NCBI RefSeq assembly: GCF_900102425.1 | Contig: NZ_FNBT01000005.1 | Location: forward strand, 310,001 to 374,000 | Direction: 5' to 3' | Source: Blastococcus aurantiacus | GTDB taxonomy: Bacteria; Actinomycetota; Actinomycetes; Mycobacteriales; Geodermatophilaceae | Length of the DNA stretch: 64,000 bases | Part shown: positions 46,726-59,291 of the stretch, piece by piece | Layout of the letters: every line of letters starts with the position of its first letter | Position numbering within the stretch: position 1 is the first letter of the stretch | Position numbers and translations under genes: made by a program | Notes under the pieces: model-generated | Database searches by the model: none | What the model was told of the DNA's origin: nothing | What the model saw: the letters and a program-made list of their open reading frames with translations, nothing else

Positions 46726-47801
46726 CCGTGCCGCTCGGCGGCGCACTGCTCGCGGGAGCGGCGGTGACCGCGCTGATCATCGTGCTGCTCGTCGCCGTCG
46801 CCGCCGTCCACCTGGTCCGCAGTCGCCGTGCGGAGCGCGACGAGCTGCGCAAGCGCCGGCTCATGCCGCTGGTGCACGCCGTCCTCGACGATGATCCCGT
46901 CGACTCCATCCCGCTGCCTGACGTCCTGGCCGCGCCCGCCGAACTCGACGCGATCGTGCTGGACCTGCTCCCCCAGCTCCGCGGCAGTGACCGGGAGACC
47001 CTCCGCGGGCTCCTGGCCGAGCGTGGCGTCGTCGCCCGGGCCGTCACCGACCTGACCGCCCGCAGGTCCTGGCGGCGCGGTCGGGCCGTCTCGCTGCTCG
47101 GCTCCGCCGCCGGCACCCACCACGTCGCCGCGATGGCCGCCCTGCTGGCCGACCGGTCCCTGGAGGTGCGCTGTGCCGCCGCCCGTGCCCTCGGCAAGGC
47201 CGGCGATCCCGGTGCCGTCGGCCACCTGCTGCACGCGACCGCCGGTGAGCGCGCGTTGCCCAAGGGGGTCGTCGGCATGGCCCTGCTCGACCTCGGCACG
47301 ACCGTGCTGCCGGTGCTCCGCGACGCCCTGACGGACGAGCAGGGAACCGCCCGCGGGCTGGTCGCCGAACTCCTCGGCGTGCACGGGGACCCCTCGGCCG
47401 CCCCGGCGCTCGAGGACCTGGTGCGCGACGCGGGCGAGGACCTCGGAGTCCGCCGGAGCGCGGCCGTCGCGCTCGGGCGCATCGGCTCGCCGACGTCCAC
47501 CGAGCCGCTGGTCGCCGCCCTCACCAATTCGACCGACCCCCGGCTCCAGCGCACCGCTGCCGAGGCCCTCGGCCGGATCGGCGACCCGACGGCCACCGTC
47601 CCGCTGCTCGCCGGGCTGGCCGACGACGACATCGCCGTCCGCGCGGCCTGCGCCGACGCCCTCGCCGCACTCGGTGCGGAGGGGCGGGCCTCCCTCGAGG
47701 AGGTGGCCGACGGTCCGGGCGCCGCGGCGCCGGTGGCCCGCGCGGCCCTCGACGAGCTCGACGGCCCGGTACGCCGTCCGCAGCAGGCAGGTGCGGCATG
47801 A
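46722..47801 (+). CDS. Membrane-anchored HEAT-repeat protein
   Basis: This 359-residue protein has an N-terminal membrane helix (about residues 5-30) followed by a cytoplasmic alpha-solenoid. At least five HEAT/PBS-lyase-type repeats are visible, for example DRSLEVRCAAARALGKAGDP, GVRRSAAVALGRIGSPTSTE, RLQRTAAEALGRIGDPTATV and IAVRAACADALAALGAEG. Such solenoids are protein scaffolds. It sits between a receiver protein and a membrane glycosyltransferase with four-base overlaps on both sides, so an adaptor bridging them is the natural hypothesis. No enzymatic motif is seen. Confidence 0.88.
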   Translation: MTVPLGGALLAGAAVTALIIVLLVAVAAVHLVRSRRAERDELRKRRLMPLVHAVLDDDPVDSIPLPDVLAAPAELDAIVLDLLPQLRGSDRETLRGLLAERGVVARAVTDLTARRSWRRGRAVSLLGSAAGTHHVAAMAALLADRSLEVRCAAARALGKAGDPGAVGHLLHATAGERALPKGVVGMALLDLGTTVLPVLRDALTDEQGTARGLVAELLGVHGDPSAAPALEDLVRDAGEDLGVRRSAAVALGRIGSPTSTEPLVAALTNSTDPRLQRTAAEALGRIGDPTATVPLLAGLADDDIAVRAACADALAALGAEGRASLEEVADGPGAAAPVARAALDELDGPVRRPQQAGAA

Positions 47802-49252
47802 GCGAGGTCTTCACCGACATCGTGCTCGGCGCCAGCTGGACCGTGCTCGGCTACACGCTGCTCATGGACACGATCATGTTCACCCTGGTGCTGCTGGGTG
47901 CCCGCCGGGTCGCCGAGGCACGCCACTGGAAGGGCGCCGAGGGGCACGGCGAGATCTTCGCCAGCCCGCTCACCCCCGCCGTGTCGCTGCTGATCCCGGC
48001 GCACGACGAGGAGGCCGGCATCCTCGACACCCTGCGGGCCGCCCTGGGCCAGCGGTACCCCTCCCTGGAGGTGGTGCTCGTCGACGACGGGTCCACGGAC
48101 CGCACCTTCGAGCTGGTGGCCGAGCGCTACCGGCTGACCGAGATCAACCCCCGGCGCACCGCGTCGCTCCCGGTGAACGGGGAGATCCTGTCCGTGCACA
48201 GGGCCACGACCGGCGATCCGCTCGTCGTCATCCGCAAGTCCAGCGTCGGGCAGAAGTCCGACGCCCTGAACGCGGCCCTCAACCACGCCCGCCACCCGCT
48301 GGTGTGCATGCTCGACGCCGACTCGCTGCTGGAGGAGGACGCCCTCCTGCGGGTCGCCCGGCCCTTCGTGGAGGACCCGGACAACGTCATCGCCGCCGGT
48401 GGGGTGATCCGCGCCGCCAACGGCGCGCTGACCGACCGCGGGACCGTGGTCGAGCCGCGGCTGTCGAGGAACTGGCTGGTCCGGATCCAGGCCGTCGAGT
48501 ACCTGCGCTCGTTCCTGCTCGGCCGCACCGGCTGGGCCGACGCGAACGCCCTGCTGATCATCTCCGGCGCCTTCGGGCTGTTCCGCCGCGACCTGGTGGT
48601 GGAGATCGGCGGGCTGGACCACCGGTCACTGGGCGAGGACGCCGATCTGGTCGTGAGCATGCTGGCCCACCAGCAGCGGGCCGGGGCGCCGCACCGCGTC
48701 GTCTTCGTGCCCGAGCCGGTGTGCTGGACCGAGGTTCCCGAGACGCTGCGCGTGCTGGGCCGTCAGCGCCGGCGCTGGTCGCACGGCCTCGCGCAGCTGC
48801 TGTGGAAGCACCGCCGGATGATCGGCAACCCGCGCTTCGGGGCCGTCGGCACGATGGCCCTGCCGTTCTTCCTCGTGTTCGAGCTGCTGGGCCCGGTCGT
48901 GGAGATCTTCGGGCTGGCCAGCGTCGCCCTGGCCGCCGGGCTCGGCATCCTGGACCTCGGGATCGCCGCGGTCATGGTCGGCCTCGCGCTCGCCGTCGGC
49001 ACCCTGCTGTCGACCACCGCCATCGCCGTCGAGGTGCTGACCTACCGCCGCTACCGGCGGGGCCGGGACCTGCTGGCTCTCGTCATGGCGGCCGTCGTGG
49101 AGAACGTCGGCTACCGGCAGGTGCACGCGTGGTTCCGGCTGCGCGGCCTGATGGCTGCGCTGGCCCGCAGGAAGCCGGTGTGGACGGCGATGCCGCGGGT
49201 CGGCTTCTCCGGCGACCCCGCACCCGCCGAGCGGCTGGTGCCGCTCGGCTGA
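47798..49252 (+). CDS. Processive family-2 membrane glycosyltransferase (polysaccharide synthase)
   Basis: This 484-residue protein has an N-terminal membrane helix, a GT-A domain and four or more C-terminal helices. The processive-synthase set is complete: DDGS at 96-99, DAD at 173-175, ED at 280-281 and the Q-x-x-R-W-type motif QRRRW at 323-327. It resembles PgaC/hyaluronan/cellulose-synthase-like enzymes that polymerise and extrude a beta-linked glycan; the sugar is unknown. No PilZ domain is present. It is the last gene of the receiver-HEAT-GT2 operon and converges on a glycosidase-like lipoprotein gene. Confidence 0.9.
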   Translation: MSEVFTDIVLGASWTVLGYTLLMDTIMFTLVLLGARRVAEARHWKGAEGHGEIFASPLTPAVSLLIPAHDEEAGILDTLRAALGQRYPSLEVVLVDDGSTDRTFELVAERYRLTEINPRRTASLPVNGEILSVHRATTGDPLVVIRKSSVGQKSDALNAALNHARHPLVCMLDADSLLEEDALLRVARPFVEDPDNVIAAGGVIRAANGALTDRGTVVEPRLSRNWLVRIQAVEYLRSFLLGRTGWADANALLIISGAFGLFRRDLVVEIGGLDHRSLGEDADLVVSMLAHQQRAGAPHRVVFVPEPVCWTEVPETLRVLGRQRRRWSHGLAQLLWKHRRMIGNPRFGAVGTMALPFFLVFELLGPVVEIFGLASVALAAGLGILDLGIAAVMVGLALAVGTLLSTTAIAVEVLTYRRYRRGRDLLALVMAAVVENVGYRQVHAWFRLRGLMAALARRKPVWTAMPRVGFSGDPAPAERLVPLG

Positions 49253-49285
49253 CGGGAGGGCGCCACGACCGTGTGCGGTGGCATG

Positions 49286-53265
<3,980 letters not shown>

Positions 53266-53272
53266 CGCCCGC

Positions 53273-53620
53273 GTGAAGCCGCTCCCCCTTCCGGTGTTCG
53301 AGGCGCTGGTCGCCGACGCGCTGGACGAGGTCCCGCCGGAGCTGATGAAGCTCATGGACAACGTCGTCGTCCTGGTCGAGGACCGGAACGCCGAGGAGCC
53401 GGACCTCCTCGGGCTCTACGAGGGCTACGCGCTGACCGAGCGAGGCTGGGAGTACGGCGGGGCGCTGCCCGACCGGATCATGATCTACCGCGAGGCCATC
53501 TGCGACATCTGCGAGACGGCCGAGGAGATCGTCGACGAGGTCACCATCACCGTCGTCCACGAGATCGCGCACCACTTCGGCATCGAGGAGGAGCGCCTCC
53601 ACGAGCTCGGCTGGGGCTGA
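53273..53620 (+). CDS. Zinicin-like metallopeptidase family protein
   Basis: This 115-residue minimal zincin domain has the HExxH motif at 96-100 (VVHEIAHHFGIEEERL), with a downstream Glu as the probable third ligand. Residues 77 and 80 are an added Cys pair (CDIC). The family (PF06262-type) is widespread in actinobacteria and its substrate is unknown. The GTG start is 8 bases after the guaB1 stop, so they are probably co-transcribed. A palindrome pair begins 5 bases after its stop. Confidence 0.87.
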   Translation: MKPLPLPVFEALVADALDEVPPELMKLMDNVVVLVEDRNAEEPDLLGLYEGYALTERGWEYGGALPDRIMIYREAICDICETAEEIVDEVTITVVHEIAHHFGIEEERLHELGWG

Positions 53621-53624
53621 CGTC

Positions 53625-53669
53625 CCGCTTTTCCGCGGTAAAGCAGCCCGCTTTTCCCGGGAAAAGCAG
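53625..53669. repeat. Tandem pair of 22-base palindromes, second unit CCCGGG-centred
   Basis: Units lie at 53625-53646 and 53648-53669, one base apart. The second has CCCGGG in place of CCGCGG but keeps the CTTTTCC/GGAAAAG arms, so the dyad is preserved although the centre changed. Flanks CGTCCC/GGGACG extend the dyad around the pair. It lies between the metallopeptidase stop and the GroES-like start. Confidence 0.9.
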
Positions 53670-53699
53670 GGACGGGGGCGGCGGGTAGCGTTTCGCGGC

Positions 53700-54035
53700 G
53701 TGCCCGACAACATCGCCGCGACCGGCAAGCTGCCGATCAAGATGCTGCACGACCGCATCCTGGTCGCGCTCCGCAAGGAGGACGGCGACCGGCGGTCCAG
53801 CGGCGGCATCCTGATCCCCGCGACCGCACAGGTGGCCAAGCGGCTGGTGTGGGGCGAGGCCAAGGGCGTCGGGCCGTCGGTGCGCCAGGTGAAGGTCGGC
53901 GACCAGGTGCTCTTCTCCCCCGAGGACCAGCACGAGGTCGAGGTGCACGGCGAGGACCTGATCATCCTGCGCGAGCGCGACGTGCACGCCGTCGCCGCCG
54001 AGCGCATCGAGGAGTCCACGGGCCTGTACCTCTAG
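53700..54035 (+). CDS. Divergent GroES/Cpn10-family protein
   Basis: This is a 111-residue chaperonin-10 fold. The mobile loop with RRSSGGILIPATA retains the Gly-Gly-Ile-hydrophobic-Pro contact for GroEL. The segment VKVGDQVLFSPEDQHEVEVH replaces the usual roof-loop sequence, and EDLIILRERDVHAV is the C-terminal strand. It is slightly longer than canonical GroES (about 97), with an extra C-terminal helix. No groEL lies adjacent, so this is an orphan paralogue. The GTG start is 80 bases after the metallopeptidase. Confidence 0.85.
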   Translation: MPDNIAATGKLPIKMLHDRILVALRKEDGDRRSSGGILIPATAQVAKRLVWGEAKGVGPSVRQVKVGDQVLFSPEDQHEVEVHGEDLIILRERDVHAVAAERIEESTGLYL

Positions 54036-54036
54036 G

Positions 54037-54462
54037 TCAGACCTCCCCGTCCTCGCACTCCCCGGTGTCCCGGAGGCTGCGCGCCTCGGGGCACAGGAAC
54101 CGCTGCCAGTCGGAGCTGCGGTAGTGGTCCCGCCGGTGGTCGAGGAAGGTCTCCATCCCGCCGCCGGGTAGCGCCCGGTGGTAGAAGAACACCGGACCGC
54201 TGTCGACGCCGTACCCCTCGACGAGCAGCTCCGCGCCCGCGCCGGCGGCGAGCGCCGCCTCGAAGCAGTCGACCGCCGCCCCCTGCGGCTGGTCCTGCCC
54301 GACGTACTGGGGGGTGCGACCGCAGTCCGGCAGCACGGGCCGGTCGGCGAAGGCGTCCGGAAGACGGATCGGGGCGGGCGCCAGGGCGTACCCGCCCCCA
54401 AGGCCGGCCAGCACGAAGGCCATGAGGCCGACGAGCCACTGCCAGAGCCATTCGCCGGGCAC
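54037..54462 (-). CDS. Membrane-anchored protein of unknown function (141 aa)
   Basis: One N-terminal helix (about residues 7-27, LVGLMAFVLAGLGGGYALA) is followed by an extracytoplasmic domain of about 110 residues with four cysteines (DCGR, DCFE, FLCPE, GECED), which could form two disulfides. I recognise no family. The GTG start at 54462 has GGGAGGG upstream. It lies 57 bases downstream of the LGFP-repeat gene on the same strand, suggesting co-expression, and ends 1 base from the convergent GroES-like gene. Confidence 0.72.
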   Translation of the reverse strand: MPGEWLWQWLVGLMAFVLAGLGGGYALAPAPIRLPDAFADRPVLPDCGRTPQYVGQDQPQGAAVDCFEAALAAGAGAELLVEGYGVDSGPVFFYHRALPGGGMETFLDHRRDHYRSSDWQRFLCPEARSLRDTGECEDGEV

Positions 54463-54519
54463 GTGCCCACCCTCCCTTCCGGGGCGCCGTGGATCTCGCA
54501 ATCGTGCGAGCTCTCCGGT

Positions 54520-55968
54520 TCAGCCTCGCAGCTGGCCACCCTGGAAGTACTGCACCCACACGCCCCGCACCAGCTGGACCTCGCCCACCGGATAGCCCAG
54601 GCGCCCGTTCTCCCAGCCCTGCGCGGCCCACCTGTCCCGGATGGTCCCGGAGACGCGCACCGACCCCGACCCGAGCGAGAAGTACACCGATCCGCCCTGG
54701 AAGTGCTGCCCGCACCCGCCGTTCCGCAGTCCGCAGATCGGATTGCCGACGGGATAGCCGAGCGGCCCGTTCTCCCAGCGGTCGCGCTCCCAGCGGTGCC
54801 AGATGGGGGCCTCCGGGGTGTACCGCCCGTACATGAACCAGGCTCCGGTGGCGGGAGACCAGTAGATGGTTCCCTGGGCGAAGTGCTGGCCGCAGCCCCC
54901 GCCGCGCAGTCCGCAGAATGCGTCGCCCATCGGGTAGCCGAGGCGGCCGTTCTCCCAGCCCTGGCGAGCCCAGGCGTCACGGATTGCGCCGGAGACGATC
55001 CGCCCTGGCGCAACGTTGCTCATGCGGTAGATCGACCCGCCCTCGAAGTGCTGCCCGCACCCCTCGAGAGCCAGCCCGCAGAACGCATTGCTGACGGGGT
55101 AACCGAGCGCACCCCGTTCCCACCCCTGGGCCTTCCAGACCGGGGAGAGGTAGTCCTGCACCGTGAACGCCGGACGGCCGGGCACCCCGTAGATCGACCC
55201 CTGCTCGAAGTGCTGGCCGCACCCGCCGTTGCGCAGGCCGCAGAACGCGGCGGACGTCGGATAGCCCACCTGGCCGCGCTTGCCCTGGGAAGCGCTCCAC
55301 CGGTCCCACATGGGTCCTCGGCGGATGGCGTGGGCGACGGCGGTCTCGGCGGACCAGACGATGGAGCCGCCCTGGAAGTGCTGCACGCAGTCGGCCGGGC
55401 CGTCCGTGCACGTCTGCTCGCTGGTCGGATAGCCGAGCAGCCCACCTTCCCAACCGTGGGCACCCCATCGCTGGATCACGTCCCCGTACACGGCGTGGAG
55501 CCCGCTGCCCGGCGACCAGTAGATCGAGCCGCCCTGGAAGTGCTGGCCGCAGCCGCCGCCGCGCAGCCCGCAGAAGGTGTCGCTCACCGGGAAGCCGAAC
55601 GCGGAACGCCGGAGTGCGTGGCTCGGCCAGTCCCGGAGATCACGCCACCCGACGTAGAAGTCCGGCCGCGTGACCGCGCGCGCTCCGGTGGTGGCCGACC
55701 AGATGATCTGACCGTTCGCGTACCTCTTGATGCAGCCCGGGAGTATCCAGCCGGAGCACGTCGCCCCGACGTCCGACGACGGGCCGAGCAGCCCGGCGTC
55801 GCCGCCCAGCTGCGTGTGCTTCTGGTCGATCGCCGCGCGGCCCTGACTCGACAGGTCCTGCACGGGCGCCTGGGCGCGGGCCGTCCCCGGCGTGACGAGG
55901 AGCGCCAGTAGGACGGCGACGACCGCCATCACCGCGGCGTGGAAGCGAACCCTGCGACCTGCGCCCAC
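54520..55968 (-). CDS. Secreted LGFP-repeat protein
   Basis: This 482-residue exported protein has a signal peptide of about 30 residues ending ARAQA. It is built from about eight LGFP repeats of roughly 55 residues. Repeat hallmarks are GFPVS, GYPTS, GYPVS, GYPMG and GYPVG after a Trp-Glu turn, then QHFQGGSIYWS. Most repeats carry an extra cysteine pair (FCGLRGGGCGQHF). LGFP proteins associate with the cell wall or arabinogalactan and can carry enzyme domains; none is present here. The GTG start has GGGGGAG five bases upstream. Confidence 0.9.
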   Translation of the reverse strand: MGAGRRVRFHAAVMAVVAVLLALLVTPGTARAQAPVQDLSSQGRAAIDQKHTQLGGDAGLLGPSSDVGATCSGWILPGCIKRYANGQIIWSATTGARAVTRPDFYVGWRDLRDWPSHALRRSAFGFPVSDTFCGLRGGGCGQHFQGGSIYWSPGSGLHAVYGDVIQRWGAHGWEGGLLGYPTSEQTCTDGPADCVQHFQGGSIVWSAETAVAHAIRRGPMWDRWSASQGKRGQVGYPTSAAFCGLRNGGCGQHFEQGSIYGVPGRPAFTVQDYLSPVWKAQGWERGALGYPVSNAFCGLALEGCGQHFEGGSIYRMSNVAPGRIVSGAIRDAWARQGWENGRLGYPMGDAFCGLRGGGCGQHFAQGTIYWSPATGAWFMYGRYTPEAPIWHRWERDRWENGPLGYPVGNPICGLRNGGCGQHFQGGSVYFSLGSGSVRVSGTIRDRWAAQGWENGRLGYPVGEVQLVRGVWVQYFQGGQLRG

Positions 55969-56160
55969 GCCGACTCCCCCGTCGCGTCCGAAGACTCGTC
56001 TGCTCGGGCGGAACGTAGCGGGCTTCGGGCCGGCCGGATAGCCGACTGAGGATGCGAAACGAGGTGGTCCGGAACAACGTCGACGACGCCGGCGCACGAC
56101 GCGCGGAGACTCCCTGCCGCGGGCCTTGCCTGCGAGCCTTGCGGCCAAGACCATTCCGCC

Positions 56161-56508
56161 ATGACACGCGTGGCGGCCCGGCCCCGTTCCTGGGCCGTAG
56201 CCCTGTGGGCGCTGTTCGTCGCGGCGTCCGCCACGGTGGCCGCACTGCCCGACGACCCGGGGACCATCCCGGGCGCCTGGCTGGCGATCCTCGCGGTGCT
56301 CGGGGTGCTCGCCTTCCGCGGCAGCAGGACCGCCTACGCCGTCCTCGTCGCACTGAACGGGGTGCTGCTGGCCACGGTGCTGCTGCTCGCCGCCCCGCTC
56401 CCGCCGACGCTCTGGGGGTTCTACGCGCTGGTCGCCGCGGCGCTCACCGCCCTGGTGGGCATCCCCCTGCTCGTGCGCTCACGCTCCGCCGTCCAGCAGC
56501 TCACCTGA
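56161..56508 (+). CDS. Small multispanning membrane protein (115 aa)
   Basis: Four hydrophobic segments (about residues 10-28, 38-50, 57-78 and 83-104) with short loops are visible, plus a polar C-terminus RSRSAVQQLT. There is no recognised family. The gene is divergent from the LGFP-repeat gene (192-base gap) and convergent with the MarR gene, with a hairpin between the stops. Third-position GC matches its neighbours. Confidence 0.7.
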   Translation: MTRVAARPRSWAVALWALFVAASATVAALPDDPGTIPGAWLAILAVLGVLAFRGSRTAYAVLVALNGVLLATVLLLAAPLPPTLWGFYALVAAALTALVGIPLLVRSRSAVQQLT

Positions 56509-56524
56509 CGCGGCTGCGCCGGAT

Positions 56525-56571
56525 GTGCACGAATCGTCGCCTCCGCGCGCGCGAGGCAGCCGTTCGTGCAC
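56525..56571. terminator. Convergent terminator hairpin
   Basis: A 19-base inverted repeat with 16 pairs (GTGCACGAATCGTCGCCTC against its inverse at 56553-56571) surrounds a CGCGCGCGC-type loop. It lies between the convergent stops at 56508 and 56581. The right arm also contains part of the perfect 16-base palindrome CGTTCGTGCACGAACG (56561-56576). Confidence 0.75.
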
Positions 56572-56580
56572 GAACGGCGG

Positions 56581-57054
56581 TCAGGCCGGCGGCTCCGCGC
56601 GGGGGTGGCGCGTGATGACGGCGGTCATGTCCTCCAGCCAGCGGCGGACGACGGCCAGCTCCTCGTCGCTGTAGTCCTCCATCGCGGCCACCAGGTCCCG
56701 GGCCAATCCGCCGAAGTGCTCGGCACCGGCGGCCATCGCGGACTCCGACATCTCCAGGCCCACGCGCCGCCGGTCCTCGGGATCGCGCACGCGCCGCACG
56801 TGACCGGCCCGTTCCAGCCGGTCGACCAGCGCTGTCACCGAGGCCGAGCGGAGGTCGACCGCCTCGCCCAGCCGGCCGGCCGTGAGCGCCTCCCCGCGCC
56901 GGGCGGCGTCCATGATCGCGACCAGCGCCCGGACGTCGGTGCGGTTGAGCTCGTGCACGTCCGCGAACCGCTGGCCGACCGCGTCGAGCTCGACGTTGAG
57001 CCGGCGCAGGAGGAGGCCCAGCTCCTGGCGGGCACGGGTCGCCTCGTCGTCCAC
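56581..57054 (-). CDS. MarR-family regulator
   Basis: This 157-residue winged-helix regulator has GRLGEAVDLRSASVTALVDR as its recognition helices and RVRDPEDRRRVGLEMSESA as the beta-wing. It is divergent from an MMPL exporter gene 79 bases away, the usual arrangement for repressor and efflux pump. A TCTCGA-N3-TCGAGA dyad in that gap is the likely operator. The GTG start has GGGAGG upstream. The ligand is unknown. Confidence 0.92.
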   Translation of the reverse strand: MDDEATRARQELGLLLRRLNVELDAVGQRFADVHELNRTDVRALVAIMDAARRGEALTAGRLGEAVDLRSASVTALVDRLERAGHVRRVRDPEDRRRVGLEMSESAMAAGAEHFGGLARDLVAAMEDYSDEELAVVRRWLEDMTAVITRHPRAEPPA

Positions 57055-57090
57055 CCGGCACCTCCCACTCGCACGTCGTCCCGCTCCGCG

Positions 57091-57115
57091 ATAATGTCTC
57101 GACGATCGAGATAAT
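57091..57115. promoter_or_regulatory. Probable MarR operator between marR-type and MMPL genes
   Basis: TCTCGA (57097-57102), CGA, then TCGAGA (57106-57111) form a perfect dyad. ATAAT-type -10-like hexamers flank it on both sides (57091-57095 and 57111-57115). The location in the shared 79-base divergent region fits repression of both genes. Confidence 0.65.
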
Positions 57116-57133
57116 CGACCGTCAAGGGACATC

Positions 57134-59215
57134 ATGCCTCGCCGCACCCGCATCCTCCGCTGGCTGATCCCGGCACTCGTGGCCGTCGCCTGGCTGGTGA
57201 TCGCCGGCCCGCTGGGCTCGTTCAGCGGCAAGCTCGGCGAGGTCTCGGAGAACGACTCCGCCGCCTTCCTGCCCGACAGCGCCGAGTCCACGCAGGTCAC
57301 CGAGCTGCAGCGGCGGTTCCAGACGGAGCGGGCACTGCCGGTCATCCTGCTGTGGGAGAGCGACGACGGCGCCCTCGACCCCGCCGCCCTGACCGAGGCG
57401 CAGCAGCGGCTGGACGACGCGGTGGGCATCGCCGAGGACGCCGGCGCGTTGAAGGGCGAGCCGTCGCCGGTCATCCCGTCCGAGGACGGCATCGCGGTGC
57501 AGGCGGTGCTGCCGTTCGACCCCGACCTGGGCGATGCGCTCCCCGAGATCATCGGCGAGCTGCGGGACCTGCCCGCGACCGACGGCGCGACGCAGTACGT
57601 CACCGGGCCGGGCGCGGTCTTCTCCGACTTCGCCGAGGGCTTCTCCGGCATCGACGGGCTGCTGCTGCTCGCGGCGTTCGGCGTCGTCCTGCTGATCCTG
57701 CTGGTCGTCTACCGCAGCCCGCTGCTGCCGCTGCTGGTCATCGGCACCGCGGCCATGGCGCTGGTCGTCTCGCTCGCGGTCGCCTACTTCCTCGCGAAGC
57801 AGGGATGGATCGACGTCAACGGCCAGAGCCAGGGCATCGCGTCGATCCTGGTCGTCGGCGCGGCCACCGACTACGGCCTGCTGCTCGTCGCCCGCTACCG
57901 GGAGGAGCTGCGCCGCGAGGAGTCGAAGTACACCGCGATGCGCGTGGCGCTGAAGCAGTCGTGGGAACCGATCCTCGCCTCCGGCGGCACGGTCGTCCTC
58001 GGCGTCCTCTGCCTGCTCTTCTCCGACCTGGGCTCCAACCGCGGCCTCGGGCCCATCTCCGCGGTGTGCATCGCCTTCGCCATGCTGGCCGCGCTCACCT
58101 TCCTGCCCGCGCTGCTCGTGCTGCTCGGCCGGGCCGCGTTCTGGCCGTTCCGGCCGAAGTTCGGCGAGGAGCACGTCCACGGCCGGGGCTGGGAGCGCAT
58201 CTCGACGTCCGTCGGCCGCCGCCCGGGCCGGTACCTGCTGGGCAGCGCCGGCGCGCTCGTCGTCCTCGCGCTGTTCCTGCCGACGTTCGACTCCGCCGGC
58301 ATCCCGCTGTCCGAGGGCGTGAGGGGCGGCTCGGAGTCCGGCGAGGGCCAGGAGGTGCTGGCCCGGCACTACGAGGCGGGCGCCGCCAGCCCCGCGGTCG
58401 TCATCACCCCGGCCGACGGCTGGCGGGAGGTCGCCGACGCCGTGGCCGGCACCGACGGCGTCGCCGGGGTCGAGCCCTTCACGGGGGACCGGCCCGGTGG
58501 CGACCCGCTCGAGGTGGACGGACTGGTCCGGCTCGAGGCGACCCTGACCGACGCCCCCGACAGCGAGGCGGCGCAGAGCACCGTCTCGGACCTGCGGACG
58601 ACGGTGCGAGACCTCGACCCCGATGCCCTGGTCGGCGGCACCTCCGCGCAGGACCTGGACACGCAGGAGACCGCCGCCCGCGACCTGCTGGTCATCGTCC
58701 CGCTGGTGCTGCTGGTGATCACCGTCGTGCTGGGCCTGCTGCTGCGGGCGGTCGTGGCGCCGCTGCTGCTGGTGGGCACCGTCGCGCTGAGCACCGCTGC
58801 GACCGTCGGCGTCGCCGCGCTGGCCTTCGAGCACCTCTTCGACTTCCCGGGCAGCGATCCGCAGGTGCTGCTGATCGGCTTCGTGTTCCTCGTGGCCCTG
58901 GGGATCGACTACAACATCTTCCTCATGACCCGGGCCCGCGAGGAGTCGATGCGGCACGGGACGAAGGACGGCGTGCTGCGGACCCTCGCGGTGACCGGCG
59001 GGGTGATCACGAGCGCCGGGCTGGTGCTGGCGGCCACCTTCGGCGCGCTCACCGTGCTGCCGCTGGTCATCCTCATCCAGCTCGGCTTTCTCGTCGGCTT
59101 CGGCGTCCTGCTCGACACCTTCGTCGTCCGCACGCTGCTCGTGCCGGCCGCCGTGCGGCTCGTCGGCGACAAGGTCTGGTGGCCCAGCGAGCTCGCGAAG
59201 GGCCCGACCAGTTGA
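57134..59215 (+). CDS. MMPL/RND-family membrane transporter
   Basis: This is a 693-residue transporter with twelve membrane helices in two 6-helix halves, each preceded by an extracytoplasmic porter loop. Hallmarks are VVGAATDYGLLLVARYREEL in the first half and VALGIDYNIFLMTRAREE in the second, with the paired Asp-Tyr residues used for proton coupling. It is probably an exporter of a lipid or drug. AAGGGA precedes the ATG. Its control by the divergent MarR regulator is inferred. The stop codon lies inside the stem of a long hairpin. Confidence 0.93.
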   Translation: MPRRTRILRWLIPALVAVAWLVIAGPLGSFSGKLGEVSENDSAAFLPDSAESTQVTELQRRFQTERALPVILLWESDDGALDPAALTEAQQRLDDAVGIAEDAGALKGEPSPVIPSEDGIAVQAVLPFDPDLGDALPEIIGELRDLPATDGATQYVTGPGAVFSDFAEGFSGIDGLLLLAAFGVVLLILLVVYRSPLLPLLVIGTAAMALVVSLAVAYFLAKQGWIDVNGQSQGIASILVVGAATDYGLLLVARYREELRREESKYTAMRVALKQSWEPILASGGTVVLGVLCLLFSDLGSNRGLGPISAVCIAFAMLAALTFLPALLVLLGRAAFWPFRPKFGEEHVHGRGWERISTSVGRRPGRYLLGSAGALVVLALFLPTFDSAGIPLSEGVRGGSESGEGQEVLARHYEAGAASPAVVITPADGWREVADAVAGTDGVAGVEPFTGDRPGGDPLEVDGLVRLEATLTDAPDSEAAQSTVSDLRTTVRDLDPDALVGGTSAQDLDTQETAARDLLVIVPLVLLVITVVLGLLLRAVVAPLLLVGTVALSTAATVGVAALAFEHLFDFPGSDPQVLLIGFVFLVALGIDYNIFLMTRAREESMRHGTKDGVLRTLAVTGGVITSAGLVLAATFGALTVLPLVILIQLGFLVGFGVLLDTFVVRTLLVPAAVRLVGDKVWWPSELAKGPTS

Positions 59216-59274
59216 TCATCGTCGTACGGCTGACCCCACCGGCATGTCGGCCAGCCACATCACGATGATCAACT
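59210..59274. terminator. Hairpin spanning the MMPL stop codon
   Basis: AGTTGATCATCGT (59210-59222) pairs exactly with 59262-59274, with GGCTG/CAGCC-type pairing inside. The left arm includes the TGA stop of the MMPL gene. The convergent membrane-protein gene ends 18 bases beyond. It is an unusually AT-containing stem for this genome. Confidence 0.75.
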
Positions 59275-59291
59275 GAGACGGGCCGGGGACG

